Under the pieces are notes generated by a model. That model ran no database searches, had not been told where the DNA came from, and worked only from the letters and a program-made list of their open reading frames with translations. DNA of 64,000 bases, taken from Legionella sp. PATHC035. Lineage in GTDB: Bacteria > Pseudomonadota > Gammaproteobacteria > Legionellales > Legionellaceae. The translations under genes and the position numbers were made by a program. This document shows positions 47,219 through 57,004 of this stretch, piece by piece (positions within the stretch are counted from its first letter, which is position 1; each line of letters starts with the position of its first letter). The stretch spans positions 2,299,501-2,363,500 of the forward strand of contig NZ_JAPHOT010000001.1 of the NCBI RefSeq assembly GCF_026191115.1. Reading direction: 5' to 3'.

Positions 47219-47763
47219 TAACCAACTCGCATTAATTTAGTTAAATCCCATCCAAATTCTTGATTGTTCTTCTTATCCATTACTTTATAAACTGTAGGGC
47301 GCATATCCACAATGAATAAAGGGCCTGCTGGATGAGAATACGCATAATCTACCTCCAGGATTTTGGCTTTCTCTAGAGTAATCTCAACTGCGGCTTCAAC
47401 TTCTCCAGAAGCGCTAGAGCGTAGGCAATGGATAATGGCCGAATTGATGTCCTCGCCGGTAAAGATGCTTTGAGTATGTGGTACAACGCCTGCCTGATCC
47501 CACAATCCGGTGAGACGAAAATATTTGCAATCGGGAACGCCAATCAGTTGATTTTGCGCATCGAATGCTCGCGTGATGCGTTGTTTAAAATCAAGTAGCG
47601 TAACCCATCCTTCATATCCTTTTACAGTACTGCTGCCTTTAACGACTCCGGAGGCCTGAGTAGTAATTTTTGCCATCAGTTTATACTGAGTCCTTGCAAT
47701 CTCAGAGTCTGGTAACATAGGTAATATGGCTATGTCATTTCCCTCACTTTCATTTGAAGCCAC
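47218..47763 (-). CDS. hcp: T6SS tube protein Hcp (TssD), divergent
   Basis: A 181-residue Hcp-type protein by position between tssC and tssE and by strand pattern. The C-terminal half, with AVEITLEKAKILEVDYAYS, matches the Hcp strand-helix-strand plan, and a WDL end is present. Overall identity to common Hcp proteins is low by eye. Hcp hexamers stack to form the expelled tube inside the sheath. The start is a GTG, two bases after the tssC stop, with GGAG seven bases upstream. The family call rests partly on synteny. Confidence 0.68.
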   Translation of the reverse strand: MASNESEGNDIAILPMLPDSEIARTQYKLMAKITTQASGVVKGSSTVKGYEGWVTLLDFKQRITRAFDAQNQLIGVPDCKYFRLTGLWDQAGVVPHTQSIFTGEDINSAIIHCLRSSASGEVEAAVEITLEKAKILEVDYAYSHPAGPLFIVDMRPTVYKVMDKKNNQEFGWDLTKLMRVG

Positions 47764-47765
47764 TT

Positions 47766-49241
47766 TTATTCTCCTTGCTTAAGATCGAGACTACCCGTTA
47801 ATTGTAATGTGATGTAAGCACCCATGAATTTAAAATGAGGTCGAACAATTAAGACGCATTTATACCATCCAGGCTCACCAGGAACATCTTCTACATTCAC
47901 TTTTGCAAGTCTCAATGGTTTTTTTGCTCTGACTTCGGGGACTGGATTATCCATATCAACCACATAGCCATTAATCCAAGTATTTAACTCACGTTCTATA
48001 TCATCACGTTCTTTCGCTAGACCAATTTTTTCACGTTGTATCACTTTCAGATAATGAGCAAGTCTGCAAATGATAAACATATAAGGAAACTGAGTTCCTA
48101 ATCTATAATTCGTTTGAGCTGTTTTACCTTCAGGGGTATCTGGAAAATGTTTCGCTTTTTGGATTGAGTTTGCTGAGAAAAACGCAGCATTATCTGCCCC
48201 TTTTCGCATCGTGAGTGGAATAAATCCTTGCTCCGACAATTCATATTCACGACGTTCGGAAATGAGTAATTCAGTCGGGATTTTTGTTTGAATTTCACCC
48301 ATGGCCTCAAAAAAATAAGAAGGTAAGTTTTCAACTGCCCCACCGCCTTGAGGACCAATAATGTTGACGCACCAACGATATTTGGCAAAACTTTGAGACA
48401 AGCATCCAGCAAAAGCAAAAGCACTATTTCCCCATGAAAACGCATTTTCGCCAGAACTTACATCTTCCTCATAATTGAATGAACGAACCCCATAAGTGTC
48501 TTTACCGTAGGGCATTCGTAGCATAAAACGAGGTAAAACCAGGCCTATATATCGTGAATCTTCGGATTCCCGTAAACTGTGCCAAGGAATGTACACAGGG
48601 CTTTCAAATATTGCTTCGATGTCATTCAAATGAGGTAATTCAGACATGGATTTGATATTGAAAAACTCAGGACTCGCTGCGGCTATGAAAGGGACATGGG
48701 CCATCGCACAAACAGCCGCGATATTTCTGAGCAGCGTGACATCTTTATAACTTGGAGTAAATGAGTAATTACCAATGATGGCACCATAAGGCCTACCACC
48801 AAATTGACCGTATTCTTTGGTATAAACTTGTTTATACAAGCCTGATTTGGGTATTTCAGGTGCATCAATAAAGTCATCAAACAGTTCATCTTTTGATACA
48901 TGAATGAATTCAATCAAACTGTTTTCACGGAAATCGGTACGGTCGACTAAATATTTTAAACTGCGCCATGCGGATTCGAGTTTTTGAAACTCAGAATTAT
49001 GGAGGACTTCATCCATTTGTACCGACAGTTGCTTATCCAATATCGCAATCACGTCATCCACTAAAGCAGGGGTTACCGTTTCATCGGTGCGTTTGTTTTC
49101 AATAATATTATCAATAAAAGCAAGCAAACCTTTCTGGGTGAGGGCATATTGCTCTTCATCCTCAGTAATGTTGGTTCCTGCAAATAACTCCTGCAGCGCT
49201 ATTTCTTCTTTTTTCTTAGCATTATCTTGTGCATCAGCCAT
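47766..49241 (-). CDS. tssC: T6SS sheath protein TssC (VipB)
   Basis: A 491-residue large sheath subunit. The TssC signatures FQKLESAWRSLKYLVDRTDF, PYGAIIGNYSF, FSWGNSAFAFAGCL and the RLAHYLKVIQREKIG segment are all present. TssC with TssB builds the contractile sheath. The N-terminal region (about 1-40), which in ClpV-dependent systems holds the ClpV contact helix, is short and acidic; whether that contact is kept cannot be judged by eye. It follows tssB by 38 bases. Confidence 0.95.
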   Translation of the reverse strand: MADAQDNAKKKEEIALQELFAGTNITEDEEQYALTQKGLLAFIDNIIENKRTDETVTPALVDDVIAILDKQLSVQMDEVLHNSEFQKLESAWRSLKYLVDRTDFRENSLIEFIHVSKDELFDDFIDAPEIPKSGLYKQVYTKEYGQFGGRPYGAIIGNYSFTPSYKDVTLLRNIAAVCAMAHVPFIAAASPEFFNIKSMSELPHLNDIEAIFESPVYIPWHSLRESEDSRYIGLVLPRFMLRMPYGKDTYGVRSFNYEEDVSSGENAFSWGNSAFAFAGCLSQSFAKYRWCVNIIGPQGGGAVENLPSYFFEAMGEIQTKIPTELLISERREYELSEQGFIPLTMRKGADNAAFFSANSIQKAKHFPDTPEGKTAQTNYRLGTQFPYMFIICRLAHYLKVIQREKIGLAKERDDIERELNTWINGYVVDMDNPVPEVRAKKPLRLAKVNVEDVPGEPGWYKCVLIVRPHFKFMGAYITLQLTGSLDLKQGE

Positions 49242-49279
49242 GGCTGTCTCCTTGATCCTGCGGCTTTATTTTTGGGGGC

Positions 49280-49768
49280 TTATTTCTTGTCCTTAATTTC
49301 CTTGATGAGTGCCTCGCGTGCTGCAGAATCTTTAACAATAGCATCCAATCTGCGTCGAAACTCCGGAATATTTCCAAGTGGGCCCTTTAATGCTTTTAAT
49401 GCTTCTCGTACCTCAAAGAGTTTTTGTAACTGTGGGACTTGATGTAAGATTCCATCAGGATCAAAGTCTCTCATTGTTTCAAATTTTAAATCAATGCTCA
49501 CAGTATCGTCTTTGTTTTTACTAAAACGATTGGGTACGCGAAGGGATAATTTAATGTGGTGTTCTTTGAGCACGTCATTAAAATTGTCTTTGTTGATATT
49601 AACGGTGCGACGTTTTTCTAAAGGAGTGTTGTCTCCTCCTGGATAAAACTCTCCAAGAACGAGTTGACGTAAAGGAAGTTCAATCTCTTCCTCAACTCCC
49701 TCTATCAGCGCTTTATAAACAATATTAATACGTTCCTTTGGAGCGACAGATTGTTCCTTATTAGTCAT
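49280..49768 (-). CDS. tssB: T6SS sheath protein TssB (VipA)
   Basis: A 162-residue small sheath subunit. KERINIVYKALIEGVEEEIELPL, the FYPGGDNTPLEKRRTVNINKDNF segment and MRDFDPDGILHQVPQLQKL are the family pattern. The two hydrophobic helices at the C-terminal end pack with TssC. An AAGGAT site precedes the ATG. It opens the tssBC-hcp-tssEFG block. A possible -10 (TATAAT, complement of 49794-49799) lies about 27 bases upstream. Confidence 0.94.
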   Translation of the reverse strand: MTNKEQSVAPKERINIVYKALIEGVEEEIELPLRQLVLGEFYPGGDNTPLEKRRTVNINKDNFNDVLKEHHIKLSLRVPNRFSKNKDDTVSIDLKFETMRDFDPDGILHQVPQLQKLFEVREALKALKGPLGNIPEFRRRLDAIVKDSAAREALIKEIKDKK

Positions 49769-49793
49769 TTTTTATCCTTAATAAACCGAATTC

Positions 49794-49799
49794 ATTATA
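49794..49799 (-). promoter_or_regulatory. Candidate -10 of the T6SS sheath operon
   Basis: On the minus strand these bases read TATAAT, about 27 bases before the tssB ATG. The hexamer 17 bases upstream (TTTATT) matches only half of the -35 consensus, so this is a moderate call. Confidence 0.4.
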
Positions 49800-49987
49800 A
49801 TAAAAAATCCTGTAATAATAAAAAATTAGCATATATTTCAAGATTTACAAAATTATTCCAGAAACAATTTTGTTTCTTTATCTCGAGGGGGGGCGGGTAA
49901 AACCCCATCGGAACGCAGAGCTAGGGTATGGAGAGTCTTCGCTGCACTTGGGAGCACAGGGTATAAAACCTTTCCTAAGTATTGGAT

Positions 49988-52384
49988 TTACTCTTTTGAT
50001 TCTTCAATATAACCTGGGGTATGAATTGTGGGGGCTAATACGTGGCCGGTATCGGCAAGTTCCACTCCCTTTCCGGCTTTTGCCAAAACAGGAGAAACCA
50101 GTGATTCATTGGCTTTACTCAGCTGATTGACCAAAGTTGCTCCAGCCTCCGCTGTGGCTTCCAATCCAGGAATCTCCTCTTTAGCGGCAACCCAGGCAGC
50201 CGCTGCCGATGCTCGGAGCGTTGCAGTTAAACCTGTAGCCATTACCAATTCCTCTTCAACAATAGCTTCAGCCAGTGCTGCGGCTGCTTCTGCTGCTTCC
50301 CCTGCTTCAGGACCGAGTTCTACCATGGGACCTCCAGACATCTCGCCTGATATATTGACAATGACGCTTGCCAAATTGATTGTTGGCGCCGCTAAGGTGA
50401 TTGCCGTTTCAGCAACAAACTCAAGAGCGGGTGCTTGTAAGGTAATTGCACCATCGGTAATGGTAATCGAACTGGTCCCGACCGTCAGTGAAATGCTTTC
50501 CTCGGCTTCCAACATCACAACTGGGGCTGTTTTTAAACTCGTCGAACTGTCTTCTTCATAACGCCAGCCACTAGTAAGTTTCACCTGAAATCCAGAAGTT
50601 ACATCGATGGTGGCACCGGTTCGTTCTATAAAATCAAGTCCCAAGACGGATTGGGCTCGGGCACCATAATACACATAATAAGCGGCCCCTTTATTCGAAT
50701 AAGAAGTAACACCCCAGACATCCGTGAAGTTGTTACCGCCAATATTCTGCGCCTGATGTCCGGATATCTCACTGATAGAGTTTTTTTCAATCCGTTGATA
50801 GGCGTTACTTTTAGTATTGAGAAAAAAGCCTGCATCAAGTTGTGATTCAAATACATTATCAGTACCCAGAGTTAAGGTGGTTTCATTATGAGGTGTTGAG
50901 AGCTGTATCCCTTTAGTATCGCCATCCTGTTCATTGATGAAGAACAGATTTTCTTCTTTAGTATAAAGCCCCATATAATTTTGATTTTTTGAGGTAATCA
51001 CATTTCGATGCGTGGAATTATTCACGGTACCCAATAGGATCGGTAGATCAGGATTACCAAATTGAAAACCGATGAGTACTTCATCGCCTTTACGAAGTGG
51101 CAGGCTAAATGCGTAATGGTCGCCAATATAGGATTCCATTTTGCGTACCCATCCAGAGCCTTTACCTGGCTTATCATTACTAATGGCAATTCGAAATTTG
51201 TAGAATCCTTTTTTACTGATTTGGACGGTATTATCGTCCCCCTCATGATCGACAAAACCGGGTAACATGCCATGGATGCGCGGCGTTCGATCTTGGATGG
51301 TTTGTCTGTAGGCAACGGATTTATTGATCGCTTTATACTCACATTTAAAATAATCTTCAGGGTGGTGTTCCTCGCCACTGTGAAGTGATGCAAAGGAGCG
51401 CTTTTGCGAGCCATGATAGGTACTTTCAACAATCAACATCGGAATGTTTAATGAAGCCACTTTGAAATTTTTATGGTGAATGATTGTTCCTGGATTAATG
51501 AAAGATCCTGAAGAAATTCCCGTTAAAATTTCTTTTTTCCATAGATAACTTTCGCTAATAAATTTCGCGAATTGCTGATTCTCCTGATTGCTTTTGATGT
51601 GTTCTGCCCAATACACTATTTCGCCGTGGCCCATTGCATCAATAATCGCTTTCGAAGAATAGGGCTTTGATGATTGCTCGGAGTTATATGCTTTGACGGT
51701 CACCTTTTGTGGCAGTGCCTGGGTAGTCAATTGAAAATTGTATACCAAATTTGCTGTAGGGTTATTTTGACTGGCCAGAGTATAAGACTGGTAATACATT
51801 TCATGGATGTCTTGATTATTCTTGAGAGTAGAATTGGCATCGGTTATGACTAATTTTTCCTCGTTCTTCTCTTGAGTAAAGTAATAAAATAATCCTTCAA
51901 GCTCCATCCAACGGGTAATGAAATCCCAATCCATTTCATTGTATTGAAAAATAAACTCTCTGGGTTTATGTTCCATGATTAAGTCGAGTTCAACTTGCGT
52001 TATTCCATTTTTATTCAATAGGTGTTTAATGACTTGAGGTATCGATTTATTAAGAAATACTTCTGTATTTCGGATGTGTTGTAGACGATGAACTTTAGGC
52101 ATGAATTGAATTTTATAGCGGTAATGCTTATCGTAATTATCCAGTTGAGTAAACGAGACAACCTCGCCATTTAACGGAGTTGTTCCTCCGCCTTTTTTAG
52201 CAAATTGTAATTGTACTTTTTGGCTCATGACTTGTTGTGCGTGAATGGGGGTTTTGCTTACAAACTCAACGGTGAAGCAATATAACGAGGAAATAGCCAG
52301 GGTGCCTGAAAATTCGATGACAATGATTTCTGACGGAGCACCGCCTGGGATTTGTAATTTGGGCATCAATACCTTGGCTTGCAT
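49988..52384 (-). CDS. vgrG: T6SS spike protein VgrG (TssI)
   Basis: A 798-residue VgrG. The ATG at 52384 has AGGAG six bases upstream and is preferred to a longer frame. The N-terminal gp27/gp44-like part contains EFIFQYNEMDWDFITRWMELEGLFYYF; the gp5-like OB domain and Rhs_Vgr region follow (GDEVLIGFQFGNPDLPILLGTV). The C-terminal needle ends near residue 670. An Ala/Glu-rich extension of about 130 residues follows and is predicted helical, unlike any catalytic extension I know. It may be an adaptor for a cargo. The gene is divergent from the DUF2169 module and lies 220 bases from tssB. Confidence 0.95.
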   Translation of the reverse strand: MQAKVLMPKLQIPGGAPSEIIVIEFSGTLAISSLYCFTVEFVSKTPIHAQQVMSQKVQLQFAKKGGGTTPLNGEVVSFTQLDNYDKHYRYKIQFMPKVHRLQHIRNTEVFLNKSIPQVIKHLLNKNGITQVELDLIMEHKPREFIFQYNEMDWDFITRWMELEGLFYYFTQEKNEEKLVITDANSTLKNNQDIHEMYYQSYTLASQNNPTANLVYNFQLTTQALPQKVTVKAYNSEQSSKPYSSKAIIDAMGHGEIVYWAEHIKSNQENQQFAKFISESYLWKKEILTGISSGSFINPGTIIHHKNFKVASLNIPMLIVESTYHGSQKRSFASLHSGEEHHPEDYFKCEYKAINKSVAYRQTIQDRTPRIHGMLPGFVDHEGDDNTVQISKKGFYKFRIAISNDKPGKGSGWVRKMESYIGDHYAFSLPLRKGDEVLIGFQFGNPDLPILLGTVNNSTHRNVITSKNQNYMGLYTKEENLFFINEQDGDTKGIQLSTPHNETTLTLGTDNVFESQLDAGFFLNTKSNAYQRIEKNSISEISGHQAQNIGGNNFTDVWGVTSYSNKGAAYYVYYGARAQSVLGLDFIERTGATIDVTSGFQVKLTSGWRYEEDSSTSLKTAPVVMLEAEESISLTVGTSSITITDGAITLQAPALEFVAETAITLAAPTINLASVIVNISGEMSGGPMVELGPEAGEAAEAAAALAEAIVEEELVMATGLTATLRASAAAAWVAAKEEIPGLEATAEAGATLVNQLSKANESLVSPVLAKAGKGVELADTGHVLAPTIHTPGYIEESKE

Positions 52385-52617
52385 GAAGACTCCTGTGCCT
52401 CGATCGTTAAGGGGTACGAAAAACATCCTGTTCTAAAAAAGAATGAGGTTTTTGCACTCTAGATGGATGCATTGACAATAACGAAGGATTCTTATTCATG
52501 TCAAGGTAGTTAGATACCCCCGTCTTTTTCATGTAAGCTCATTGACAACCCATAGTACATCCCGCATATTGTCAGCAACGTTCGAAGTTGATGTTGCATT
52601 AGGACTACTCTTCAAAG

Positions 52618-55287
52618 ATGAAGATATTTAAAGAGAAATCACATACCGTAATCACCTTCAATTACCGCCATCAGGGCAAATCAAAATTAGCCATTACGAT
52701 TATGGCCATGTTTTCTTTCGCAAAACAAAATCAATTCCTTAGTTATGCTGATTTTTGGCGTGTGGCCAAAAAATCATTTAATTTTAAGGAAGGAGAATTT
52801 ATTGATTTACATATGGCAAAGCAAAGGGCTGAGTTTTTGGTTAAAGGCTCCTGCTACAGCTATGATCGTGAAACCCGCCAAAGTTTTGTGACAGTGACTT
52901 TGGACAATCGGGAAAAACAACTCACGGTATGGGGTGACAGGCGATGGCTAAAGGATGAGGAACACTATCGTTTATCTCAAGCAGAGCAGTTCACAAAAAT
53001 CCCGATTACTTTAAACAACGCTTACGGGGGAATGGAGCATGAACTTAATCCCGATGGGACGGGATGGGTAAAACACACAGAAACCATCTCCGAAATTAAG
53101 GTACCGAATGTGGAATTGCCAGGGCAATTGATAAAGCACCCCAATGATACTCCTGCACCTGCCTTATTAGTACCCTACTCGCCAACCTGCAGGTACCAAC
53201 TGAGTAAATTCGGTACAATTGATGAAGAATGGTTACGCAATGAAAGTCCTTACTATCCTGCAGATATTGATTGGCTCTATTTTAATCTTGCCCCAGCAGA
53301 TCAACAACGAGAGATTTTCTTTAAAGGGGATGAACGATTTTCCTGTATTCATATGCATCCTGAGAAAAAAAGCATCGAGGGTCAATTGCCAGGACTGCGT
53401 CTACGTTGTTTTTATAAACGGATTCATAGCACCGATCGCCTCAGTGAGCTTCAGGTGAATTTGGATACCATTTGGCTATTGCCCGATCAAGAAAAGGGAA
53501 TACTCATTTGGCATGGCATTATCGATACCCAGGATATTGCTGCTAATGATATTGAGTTTATCTATAGTGTGAATGAAGTTTTGGCCGAAGCACCTAAGGA
53601 TATCGATTATTATGCGACCCGGCGTAGCAAACCCAAAGAGGTAGTCCCTGAAAAACTACGCAGCAAGTCCAAAACGACCAATCAATCCGTATTAAGGGGA
53701 TTGGGTTTTAATTTAGATGAAGCAGTCAATGAAATTGTAGAGCATGTATTTCCAGAAAGGAAAAAATATTTGGAGCAGAATACAGCGCTTCAGATATTTC
53801 AGGGAAAAACTCCGACAGAGTCGCTTTTGGCTATGGAGCAGTACTTTAAAAATCGCAACCAAGAATTTCCTTCCCCTGCCTCATTAAAAAATAAGCTCAG
53901 AGCAGAATTACACACTGAAAAAATACCTTATACAGGCAATAGGCAGGGGAGGCAATTTCTGGATTTTCTTAAAAAGCAGATCACGAACAGAACTTCTTCA
54001 AAATCCACACAATCTGAAGAGTTAGGCCGGTTTGAAAAGCTCGAACAACAGATTGAATATCTGGATCAAGTCAGTGCAATCACTCAATTTCGAACAGGGG
54101 CAGTTCGTACTTCAGCCTATTCACGTGAGGCAGTTGTTACAGGTCTAAAAGAGGGAAAAGATTTTTCTGGAGAAAATTTGGCAGGAATTGATTTATCGGA
54201 TTTGGATTTATCAGGAATTAATTTATCAGGCTGTAATTTAAGCGCATGTAACTTGACACGCACGAGGTTAATCGAAGCCAATTTATCAATGGCCACATTA
54301 TTCGATGCTCATTTATCTGAGACACAGCTGGTCCATGCCAATTTAACCAATGCACTAATTAAAAATTCTGGGTTGAATGGGACCAATTTTTCGGAAAGTT
54401 GTCTGCAGCATGCATCGATTGAGGACTGTTCTGGTGAAAAGATGAATTTCGCTAACGCTATTTTAAATCGAGTGCATTTTAAGAAATGCCACTTTCATGA
54501 AGGGCACTTTGTTGGCATAAAAGCTAATTTTCTTGATATGGTAGACTGCACGTTTGAGGGGAGTGATTTTACTGAAGCGAGAATGCAATTTGCGAGTGTT
54601 CATCAAGGCGATTGGCGCACGATTAATTTCTCGAAAGCGGATTTGTCGCATGCGCATTTTGTAGGCATTCAATTATCGGTTGTAGTCGGGAATCATCTAA
54701 TCGCCCCTCATCTTTCACTGACTGATTGTACTATTGAACATCTTGTTTTAGATAAGAGTCAGTGTGAGCGCCTTAGTTGTAAAGGGTCAACTATCTCTGA
54801 GAGTACTTTTTCGAATAGTGAGTTAACCCGACTCAATTTACAGAACGCCAAGGTAGCGCAAAGCCATTTTATCCAATGCAATTTGACTCATCTACGTGGC
54901 AATAAGCAAACCAAAATATCATTGAGTCATTTTGAGCAATGCAATTTGAGCAATTCGGCCTTACTCGGTGGTCACTATGAAGGCCTTACGGTGACCGATT
55001 CCAGCTTGGATGCATCTCAGGTAGTGCACAGCACCTGGAAAACCGCCATTTTCCGCAAATGCAGCGCAAAAAAATTCAGGTTTGTGAATTCAACCATTGA
55101 TGCATGTTCTTTTCAGGACATCAATTTTTTTCAGGGTATATTCCATAGTTCAACTTTTGAAACAACGACATTCAATCATTGTAATTTATACAGTATCGCG
55201 TTCACTGGTTGCCAACGGAAGGAAGTCACTATCGATGATTGCCTTGTGAAAAAATTGACTTTAAATCAGGAGGAACAACCTTCATGA
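52618..55287 (+). CDS. DUF2169 plus pentapeptide-repeat T6SS accessory protein
   Basis: An 889-residue protein. The N-terminal 310 residues match the DUF2169 family (for example NAYGGMEHELNPDGTGW). A linker follows, then about 380 residues of pentapeptide repeats (for example NLAGIDLSDLDLSGINLSG), which form a right-handed square helix. DUF2169 proteins travel with VgrG, PAAR-like and pentapeptide genes and are thought to help load or mount spike cargo. It is divergent from vgrG and overlaps the next gene by four bases (ATGA), so the module is one operon. Confidence 0.85.
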   Translation: MKIFKEKSHTVITFNYRHQGKSKLAITIMAMFSFAKQNQFLSYADFWRVAKKSFNFKEGEFIDLHMAKQRAEFLVKGSCYSYDRETRQSFVTVTLDNREKQLTVWGDRRWLKDEEHYRLSQAEQFTKIPITLNNAYGGMEHELNPDGTGWVKHTETISEIKVPNVELPGQLIKHPNDTPAPALLVPYSPTCRYQLSKFGTIDEEWLRNESPYYPADIDWLYFNLAPADQQREIFFKGDERFSCIHMHPEKKSIEGQLPGLRLRCFYKRIHSTDRLSELQVNLDTIWLLPDQEKGILIWHGIIDTQDIAANDIEFIYSVNEVLAEAPKDIDYYATRRSKPKEVVPEKLRSKSKTTNQSVLRGLGFNLDEAVNEIVEHVFPERKKYLEQNTALQIFQGKTPTESLLAMEQYFKNRNQEFPSPASLKNKLRAELHTEKIPYTGNRQGRQFLDFLKKQITNRTSSKSTQSEELGRFEKLEQQIEYLDQVSAITQFRTGAVRTSAYSREAVVTGLKEGKDFSGENLAGIDLSDLDLSGINLSGCNLSACNLTRTRLIEANLSMATLFDAHLSETQLVHANLTNALIKNSGLNGTNFSESCLQHASIEDCSGEKMNFANAILNRVHFKKCHFHEGHFVGIKANFLDMVDCTFEGSDFTEARMQFASVHQGDWRTINFSKADLSHAHFVGIQLSVVVGNHLIAPHLSLTDCTIEHLVLDKSQCERLSCKGSTISESTFSNSELTRLNLQNAKVAQSHFIQCNLTHLRGNKQTKISLSHFEQCNLSNSALLGGHYEGLTVTDSSLDASQVVHSTWKTAIFRKCSAKKFRFVNSTIDACSFQDINFFQGIFHSSTFETTTFNHCNLYSIAFTGCQRKEVTIDDCLVKKLTLNQEEQPS

Positions 55288-56336
55288 ATGCTGAAGAATT
55301 GGCAACCAAGCTGGCGCAAAGGAAAATCATCCAAAACGTTGCCTTCGACTCTATGACCATTGAAGGAATTGAGGTGCTGCGTGCAGTATTTGTGGCAGTT
55401 GATTTTAAGAATGTGGTGTTTAAGGAGGTGAAGTTTATGGCCTCTGTCTTTGAAAAATGCCGTTTTGAACACGTTACATTTGAAGCATGCACTATGCAGT
55501 TGTGTACGGTTACTTCTTGTACCATAAACCATTTAACCAGTAAGCAAACCAATTGGAGTTCTTCTCTGTTTCGATTAAATGAAGGCTCCATTTATCTGCA
55601 TGCAACCGAATCTAATTTTTCGAATAGCAAATTGCTTGGACATAATTTGCAAAAGAGCCATTTTAAAAATTGCACCTTAAATCAAACGAATTTTTCAAAA
55701 TGTGACTTGTCTGAGTCCGTTTTTATGAATTCTACCATGGAAAAATGTACTGCAAAAAACGCACGCTTTGTTTCGGTTTTATTTGATACCGTTAATTTAA
55801 CGGCAGCAAATTTTGAGGCCAGTGAGTTTAGTAAAATTAAGTTCACTCACTGCAATCTTTTTAGAAGTTTGTTTATTGCAGCGAAGATTTCTGAGTCTGA
55901 TTTTTCTGTCGCTTCAGGAATAAAACAGCTCAATTTATTTAAAGCAACTATTAATCAAACCACGTTTAAGGGATTGGACTTCGCACCCGCTGTTTTACAG
56001 AAAACCCAATTAAATGGGGTTGATTTTTCCGATTGTCACCTCAATCAATGCAATTTGAGTCAGTCCCAAATAAGTCATTGTCTTTTTGTTGCTGCCGATT
56101 TAACTCAGTCTTTGATTGAAGAGTCCGACATTCAGAATTCTTCATTCACTAAGGCGGTACTCAATTACGCTCGCTTCAATAACAGCCATTTAACGGCTTG
56201 CGACTTCTCTGAATCAAAATTAAACCTTGCTTCTTTACACCAGATCACTGAAGAGCAGGTCAATTGGGCGTATGCAGAACGCGATACGGTATTGAAAACA
56301 AATCCCGAATTATTGGAAGCAGAACAGTGGTCATAG
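55284..56336 (+). CDS. Pentapeptide-repeat protein
   Basis: A 350-residue protein built almost wholly of pentapeptide repeats, with A/S/C-N/D-L/F-x-x units throughout. The ATG at 55284 overlaps the preceding stop by four bases (ATGA) and AGGAGG lies about ten bases upstream. It continues the repeat architecture of its neighbour, so the two may have split from one or act as partners. A shared role in T6SS spike cargo is likely by position; no catalytic residues are visible. Confidence 0.8.
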   Translation: MNAEELATKLAQRKIIQNVAFDSMTIEGIEVLRAVFVAVDFKNVVFKEVKFMASVFEKCRFEHVTFEACTMQLCTVTSCTINHLTSKQTNWSSSLFRLNEGSIYLHATESNFSNSKLLGHNLQKSHFKNCTLNQTNFSKCDLSESVFMNSTMEKCTAKNARFVSVLFDTVNLTAANFEASEFSKIKFTHCNLFRSLFIAAKISESDFSVASGIKQLNLFKATINQTTFKGLDFAPAVLQKTQLNGVDFSDCHLNQCNLSQSQISHCLFVAADLTQSLIEESDIQNSSFTKAVLNYARFNNSHLTACDFSESKLNLASLHQITEEQVNWAYAERDTVLKTNPELLEAEQWS

Positions 56337-56354
56337 AAATAAAAGGAGTCCATC

Positions 56355-56999
56355 ATGCTTGAACCTGAATTAACAATTACTGGCACTCAGGGTGAATTAG
56401 TGAAAGGGAAAATTAAATTTTTTTCAGACGATGAATATCATATCCTGATTCAAGGTCATTTAGTGAATGCTCAACCTGCATTTTCATGCGTTATCACCCC
56501 TATAGTTGATGATGAAGTGTTGTTGTTCAAAGAGGCAAATAACTATTATATTTTGTCGATTATCCATCGTCCAAAACCCGCTCCTGTGACCATGAAACTA
56601 GGGGAGCACGTGAGTCTTATTGGCGAGCATCATGATTTGAAATTGAATGCGCCTCATATTCATCTGGTTGCTCAAGAAAGCATAAATTTAAGTTCGTCCA
56701 CCCAAAATATTGATTGCAACCAAGGGGCATTCTCAATAAAAAATGCTTCATTTAACGGGGATGTACTTAACTTTTCCTATCAATCATTAAACCTGATGTG
56801 TCAGTACATTCAAACGATTAGTGACACAATTAATACGCAAGCAATACGTCTCTATCAGCAAATCAATGAACTCGAGCATCAATTAGTAGGTCACTTACGA
56901 AGTATTGTACAACACAGCTATCGGATTGATTGTGAGGAAATGGAAATTTATGCTCAGGGTGATGCAAAGATTGCGGCGAAACAAGTTCAGTTAGGATAA
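56355..56999 (+). CDS. DUF3540-family T6SS accessory protein
   Basis: A 214-residue protein of the DUF3540 type, recognised from its short beta-rich N-terminal OB-like region (ACVITPIVDDEVLLFKE-like), LIGEHHDLKLNAPHIHLVAQE and the helical end. The family is found only in VgrG/DUF2169/PAAR-like gene groups. Its strand content resembles the DUF2345 needle of VgrG. AAAAGGAG lies seven bases upstream. Its precise role, perhaps a spike adaptor, is not known. Confidence 0.75.
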   Translation: MLEPELTITGTQGELVKGKIKFFSDDEYHILIQGHLVNAQPAFSCVITPIVDDEVLLFKEANNYYILSIIHRPKPAPVTMKLGEHVSLIGEHHDLKLNAPHIHLVAQESINLSSSTQNIDCNQGAFSIKNASFNGDVLNFSYQSLNLMCQYIQTISDTINTQAIRLYQQINELEHQLVGHLRSIVQHSYRIDCEEMEIYAQGDAKIAAKQVQLG

Positions 57000-57004
57000 A
57001 TAAA

